From the NCBI GenBank assembly GCA_030680805.1, contig JAUXUK010000061.1, positions 1 through 59,309 on the forward strand: 59,309 nucleotides of DNA. The letters run 5' to 3'. Under the pieces are notes generated by a model that searched no databases, was not told where the DNA came from, and worked only from the letters and a program-made list of their open reading frames with translations. The translations under genes were made by a program, and so were the position numbers. Positions within the stretch are counted from its first letter, which is position 1, and every line of letters begins with the position of its first letter. The stretch is from Sulfuritalea sp. Lineage in GTDB: Bacteria; Pseudomonadota; Gammaproteobacteria; Burkholderiales; Rhodocyclaceae. Below, one piece after another: positions 55,551 to 59,309 of this stretch.

Positions 55551-56192
55551 ATGTCCGGACTATCCCCGTTTTTCGTTGCCTACATTGCGGCATGGAGCGT
55601 CGCCTGCGTCCTGGCGTTGGCCGTCTATCTGCGTGACAGGCCGGCTTTCGCTTTCTCCCACGCCGCGTATTGGTGTTATCTCGGCGCGCCCTGGAAGTTG
55701 GCGACGTTTGCCGTCGCCACCCTAGGCATAACGCTGATTGCCCCCTATACCGACGACCCGACCTGGGACTACGTCGATGCGCCGCTGATGGCGGTGCTGA
55801 CCTTCGCCACCGCGCCCTGGGCCATCGGCGTCCTCTACCTTGCCCTGCGCCGGCGCGCGCCCCTCAAGCAGGCCTATGTCGCGGCCTGCGCCTGGATGTT
55901 CTCGGCGAGTTGGTGCTACGACATCTATCTGGTCTGGCGCGACGGGGTCTATCCGCTCACCTGGCTCCCCAACATCGGCGCCTCGTCGACCTTGTATGTG
56001 GCGGCAGGCTTGTTGTGGAATCTGGAATGGCGCGCCGGGCGCGGCGTGGTATTCGGTTTCATGCTCGACGGCTGGCCGGCACTGCCGCCCGACCCGTCCG
56101 GCCTGCGGCGCATCTTCTGGTTCGCCCTGCCGCTAATGCTATTCGCCGCGGTTGCGATCCTGTCTTTCGTGGTGCCCAATCCCTTCGGTTGA
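55551..56192 (+). CDS. Hypothetical integral membrane protein
   Basis: A 213-residue protein with about six hydrophobic helices ([65 protein letters not shown]). No family recognised. It starts four bases after the LON gene stop. Its last 54 bases overlap the convergent 3' end of mutY. Confidence 0.75.
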   Translation: MSGLSPFFVAYIAAWSVACVLALAVYLRDRPAFAFSHAAYWCYLGAPWKLATFAVATLGITLIAPYTDDPTWDYVDAPLMAVLTFATAPWAIGVLYLALRRRAPLKQAYVAACAWMFSASWCYDIYLVWRDGVYPLTWLPNIGASSTLYVAAGLLWNLEWRAGRGVVFGFMLDGWPALPPDPSGLRRIFWFALPLMLFAAVAILSFVVPNPFG

Positions 56193-57347
56193 TGCCGCCT
56201 GTTGGAGGATGCGCCGTACGGGTGCCGGTAGCGCGGCGGCGGCCAGCGCATCAAGCGAGAACCAATGTTGGCCGGTTTCCATTGCGTGGAGCGACGGTTC
56301 GACCAGCACTCTCAGTGGCGCAATATGCAATTTGAAATGGCTGAAGGTGTGCACAAAAGTCGGCGCTGGCGATACGGCGATCACGCGGCAGGCAAAGTTC
56401 CGTTTGGCCCATTCCTGCGCATCGGCGCCTTCGGGCAGTTCCGGCAGCGATTGCAAGCCGCCCCAGATGCCGGCGGGCGGGCGGGTTTCGAGCAGCACGC
56501 GGTCGCCGTGCAGCAGCACCAGCAGCGTGGCATGGCGCAGCGGAACCTCGCGGTGCGGCCTGGCTTGGGGCAGCTCGGCGGTGCGGCCGGTGCTGCGGGC
56601 GACGCAGATGTCGTCGAGCGGACAAGCCTCGCAGCGCGGCTTGGTTCGTGCGCAGGCCATGGCGCCAAGATCCATCTGCGCCTGGTTGTAGATGGCGCCG
56701 TGGCGTTTCGGCATCAGTTCTTCGGCCAAGGACCAAAGACGCTTTTCCACCGCGCCACTGCCCGGGAAACCTTCGATGCCGAAGGCGCGGCACAGCACGC
56801 GCTTGACGTTGCCGTCGAGGATCGGCGCGTGGGCGCCGAAGCAGAAGGTGGCGATCGAGTTGGCCGTGGAACGGCCGATGCCCGGCAGTTGCGCGATGAC
56901 CGATGGATCGCGCGGAAATTTCCCGCCGTGCTGCGCCATCACTGTGTGCGCCGCCGCGTGCAGGTTGCGCGCGCGGGCGTAGTAGCCGAGCCCGCTCCAC
57001 AGCGCCATGACGTCCTCGACGGGCGCGGCGGCGAGGTCGGCGAGTTGTGGAAAGCGTTCGAGGAAGCGCAGGTAATACGGAGTCACCGTCGTCACCTGCG
57101 TCTGCTGCAGCATGATTTCCGACAGCCAGACGCGGTAGGGGTCCGTCGTGTTCTGCCACGGCAGATCGTGGCGGCCGTGGCGCTTGTGCCAGCGGATCAG
57201 GCGAGTTGAAAATTCTTCACCGCAGAGGCGCAGAGGCGCAGAGGATACGCAGAGAACACCCTTCGCCGCGTCTTCGGTCTTCTCTGCGCGGCTTTTCTCT
57301 GCGCCTCTGCGCCTCTGCGGTAAGGCCTTGTCGTGTGCTTTCTTCAC
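56139..57347 (-). CDS. mutY: A/G-specific adenine glycosylase MutY
   Basis: A 402-residue base-excision repair enzyme that removes adenine opposite 8-oxoguanine. Seen: [31 protein letters not shown], the helix-hairpin-helix [15 protein letters not shown] with [12 protein letters not shown], the Fe-S cysteines ([17 protein letters not shown]) and a NUDIX-like C-terminal domain. It starts at GTG 57347, overlapping purT's TGA (GTGA). Residues about 10-45 ([20 protein letters not shown] and onward) are encoded by an inserted inverted-repeat element, and SPAPTF in the C-terminal domain by a dispersed repeat. The normal protein would begin near [14 protein letters not shown]. Confidence 0.92.
   Translation of the reverse strand: MKKAHDKALPQRRRGAEKSRAEKTEDAAKGVLCVSSAPLRLCGEEFSTRLIRWHKRHGRHDLPWQNTTDPYRVWLSEIMLQQTQVTTVTPYYLRFLERFPQLADLAAAPVEDVMALWSGLGYYARARNLHAAAHTVMAQHGGKFPRDPSVIAQLPGIGRSTANSIATFCFGAHAPILDGNVKRVLCRAFGIEGFPGSGAVEKRLWSLAEELMPKRHGAIYNQAQMDLGAMACARTKPRCEACPLDDICVARSTGRTAELPQARPHREVPLRHATLLVLLHGDRVLLETRPPAGIWGGLQSLPELPEGADAQEWAKRNFACRVIAVSPAPTFVHTFSHFKLHIAPLRVLVEPSLHAMETGQHWFSLDALAAAALPAPVRRILQQAASTEGIGHHERQDRNRGE
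56354..56379. repeat. Dispersed repeat copy in mutY
   Basis: Same unit (AAAAGTCGGCGCTGGCGAT then ACGGCG); the minus strand encodes VSPAPTF between the conserved parts of the MutY C-terminal domain, the same reading as in comM. Confidence 0.7.
57219..57321. mobile_element. MITE-like element with perfect 25-bp inverted ends, inside mutY
   Basis: 103 bases whose first 25 (57219-57243, beginning ACCGCAGAGGCGCAGAGG) are the exact reverse complement of the last 25 (57297-57321). The arms are built of an 8-9-base GCAGAGGC unit. It encodes no transposase and is translated in frame as part of MutY. Elements with this CGCAGAGGCGCAGAG end are known to recur in many bacterial genomes. Confidence 0.8.
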
Positions 57348-58546
57348 ACACTCACCGGCCGCACCCGGCTCGCTGCGAGCTTGGCGCGCTGGCGCGCTTC
57401 GTCGGTCGTGTCGCCATTCGCCACGGCAACGCCCATGCGTCGCTTGACGAAGCTTTCCGGTTTGCCGAACAGGCGCAGGTCGGACTCCGGCACTTGCAGC
57501 GCGTGGGCCACGCCTTCGAAGGCGATGCCCATTTCCTCAAGCCCGCCGTAGATCACCGCCGACGCACCGGGGCGACGCAGCGAGGTGTCCACCGGCAGGC
57601 CGAGAATCGCCCTCGCGTGCAGTTCGAATTCGGACAGGCGCTGCGTCGCCAGCGTCACCAGACCGGTGTCATGCGGGCGCGGGCTGACTTCGGAGAACCA
57701 CACCGCATCGCCCTTGATGAACAGTTCGACGCCGAAGATGCCGCGGCCGCCGAGGTTGCCGGTAATGGCGCCGGCGATGTCGCGCGACTTCTGCAGCGCG
57801 GCCGGCGTCATCGCCATCGGTTGCCAGGATTCGACATAGTCGCCATTCACCTGGACATGGCCGATTGGCTCGCAGAAAAAGGTTTCCACGTCGCCGGAGG
57901 CGCCGACGGCACGTACCGTGAGCTGGGTGATTTCGTAGTCGAAGTCGATGAAGCCCTCGACGATCACTCGTCCCGCGCCGACTCGCCCGCCGGCTTGCGC
58001 ATAGTCCCAGGCCTTTGCCACGTCGGCCTGCGTTTTCAGCAGCGACTGGCCCTTGCCGGAGGACGACATGACCGGCTTCACCACACAGGGAAAACCGATT
58101 CCATCATCGATCGCCGCCTGCAGTTCGGCGAGCGAATCCGCAAACTGGTAGGGCGAGGTGGGCAGGCCGAGTTCTTCCGCCGCGAGCCGGCGTATCCCCT
58201 CGCGGTTCATGGTCAATTGCGCGGCGCGCGCGGTGGGAATCACCTCGGCCAGCTTCGCCTGTTCGATTTCCACCAGCATCGCCGTGGCGATGGCCTCGAT
58301 CTCCGGCACCACCAGATGCGGCCTCTCCTGCTCGATCAGCGCGCGCAGCGCGGCGCCGTCGGTCATGGTCACCACGTGACTGCGATGCGCCACCTGCATG
58401 CCCGGCGCGTCGGCATAGCGATCGACGCCGATCACTTCGCAACCCAGCCTTTGCAATGCGATAATGACTTCCTTGCCCAGTTCGCCGCAACCCAGCAGCA
58501 TGACGCGCGTGGCGGATGGAGAAAGCGGAGTGCCGATACGATTCAT
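57344..58546 (-). CDS. purT: Formate-dependent GAR transformylase PurT
   Basis: A 400-residue ATP-grasp enzyme using formate and ATP to formylate glycinamide ribonucleotide in purine synthesis. Seen: [33 protein letters not shown], the ATP-grasp loop [12 protein letters not shown] and [22 protein letters not shown] 58546 was chosen ([12 protein letters not shown]); ATG 58555 is in frame. mutY follows with a 4-base overlap. Confidence 0.93.
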   Translation of the reverse strand: MNRIGTPLSPSATRVMLLGCGELGKEVIIALQRLGCEVIGVDRYADAPGMQVAHRSHVVTMTDGAALRALIEQERPHLVVPEIEAIATAMLVEIEQAKLAEVIPTARAAQLTMNREGIRRLAAEELGLPTSPYQFADSLAELQAAIDDGIGFPCVVKPVMSSSGKGQSLLKTQADVAKAWDYAQAGGRVGAGRVIVEGFIDFDYEITQLTVRAVGASGDVETFFCEPIGHVQVNGDYVESWQPMAMTPAALQKSRDIAGAITGNLGGRGIFGVELFIKGDAVWFSEVSPRPHDTGLVTLATQRLSEFELHARAILGLPVDTSLRRPGASAVIYGGLEEMGIAFEGVAHALQVPESDLRLFGKPESFVKRRMGVAVANGDTTDEARQRAKLAASRVRPVSV

Positions 58547-58617
58547 GATGCCCATCAGGTGCTCCCGATAACAAAGTAAGTTCCCCGGATTTTAGAGCCT
58601 CTTGAAGACCTGCCCCA

Positions 58618-59109
58618 ATGAACCCGCCGTATCAGCATCTTCTTGACCTGCGTCTCCTGCGCGATGCGTTGGGTGAGTTCGCCACCGGCGTGACGGTGGT
58701 CACCGCGCGCAGCGCCGACGGCCAGCCGGTCGGAGTCACCATCAATTCCTTCGCCTCGGTGTCACTCGAGCCGCCGCTGGTGTTGTGGAGCCTCGGCCTC
58801 GAGTCGGCTTCGCTGGCGGTGTTCGAGGCGTGCAGTCACTACGCGGTCAATGTCCTCGCCGCCGACCAGACGGAATTCTCACAGCGTTTTTCGCAGTCGC
58901 AGAGCGACAAGTTTGACGGCATCGATCTGGGAGTCGGCGCCGGCGGCGCGCCGATTCTTCCCGGCTGCTGCGCACTGTTCGAGTGCCGCAACGAAGCACG
59001 CTATCCCGGCGGCGACCACGTCATTCTGATCGGCTATGTCGAGAGCTTCAGTCGCGAAGAGAAGCCACCACTGATTTTTCATGGTGGCCGTTACCGCACC
59101 CTGCTTTAA
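58618..59109 (+). CDS. Flavin reductase-like FMN-binding protein
   Basis: A 163-residue flavin reductase domain protein (LRDALGEFATGVTVVTARSA, DGQPVGVTINSFASVSLEPP, LVLWSLGLESASLAVFEACS, GDHVILIGYVESFS). It probably reduces FMN or FAD with NAD(P)H for a partner monooxygenase; no partner gene is visible. Divergent from purT. Confidence 0.87.
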   Translation: MNPPYQHLLDLRLLRDALGEFATGVTVVTARSADGQPVGVTINSFASVSLEPPLVLWSLGLESASLAVFEACSHYAVNVLAADQTEFSQRFSQSQSDKFDGIDLGVGAGGAPILPGCCALFECRNEARYPGGDHVILIGYVESFSREEKPPLIFHGGRYRTLL

Positions 59110-59309
59110 CGTGAAACACCTCATCCGGAGCGACTGGTGGAAATCGAGCGAAGCGAGCTAACCAGTAGCCCCGCCCTGGGGCGGGGGCGAGGCGGGGTTT
59201 CGCGAGGCATGCCTCGCGCCGCCGCAGCCGGCAGGCTGTGCAAAGCCTGCCGTGGGCCGCGCAGCGGGGGGTGGGGGGCCTTCAATTCGCCTTTCGTGTG
59301 TTTCATCAT
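59110..59309. repeat. GC-rich palindrome cluster at the window end
   Basis: Contains an 18-base perfect palindrome (CGCGAGGCATGCCTCGCG, 59201-59218), a hairpin GGCAGGCT/AGCCTGCC (59230-59251) and outer GTGAAACAC (59111-59119) and GTGTTTCA (about 59297-59305) arms facing each other. No credible gene; possibly a small structured repeat element. Confidence 0.5.

Overview
The window looks like a chromosomal segment of a GC-rich betaproteobacterium, probably of the Rhodocyclales/Sulfuritalea type. This is inferred from the class I PHA synthase, the complete liu (leucine/isovalerate) operon with a MerR regulator, a TorF-type porin upstream of glnK-amtB, and the RapZ, MutY, PurT and UbiK proteins. 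No rRNA, tRNA or CRISPR array was seen.

The right part (about 28.8-59.3 kb) is ordered housekeeping sequence. It holds the 5' part of comM, ubiK, a nitrogen-control block (sigma-54-like promoter, TorF porin, glnK, amtB), a CZB-type chemoreceptor, phaC with an MBL hydrolase, and liuR with a perfect 30-base palindrome in front of a long acyl-CoA/leucine degradation operon ending in liuB-C-D-E. Then come rapZ, small membrane and LON-domain genes, mutY-purT and a flavin reductase. Several short dispersed repeats and one MITE-like inverted-repeat element sit inside these genes.

The left part (about 2.0-28.8 kb) is an accessory island. Its right end is visible: comM is cut off, and three 17-base repeats spaced exactly 31 bases apart lie at the junction next to a large gene that may be TnsE/TniE-like. 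This fits a Tn7/Tn6022-type element in comM, a known target of that group. Inside are: a divergent LRAT-like/XRE pair; phosphatase and exonuclease genes; an adenine methyltransferase operon; debris of a tyrosine recombinase and an IS256-type transposase; a two-operon presumed defence locus; an ISL3 transposase; and an integron. The integron has four recognisable attC sites, minus-strand cassettes including TumE-TumA and MntA-HepT pairs, an attI region, and an intI that appears to carry a one-base frameshift just after its start.

The most interesting locus is 11.6-19.6 kb. Operon 1 encodes a sigma-factor-like protein, an XRE-like protein and a large fusion of an ImmA/IrrE-type metalloprotease with a UvrD-like helicase and a C-terminal cysteine cluster. 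Operon 2 encodes a tandem ubiquitin-like protein, an E2-like protein, a JAB/JAMM peptidase, an E1-like enzyme and a small two-helix membrane protein, i.e. a Bil (bacterial ISG15-like) conjugation system. Both operons are preceded by the same bipartite element (TTACTTT, nine bases, CATCTCGGTTAAG). This suggests the sigma-like protein controls both, possibly after a protease/helicase sensor inactivates a repressor. The regulatory link is inference.
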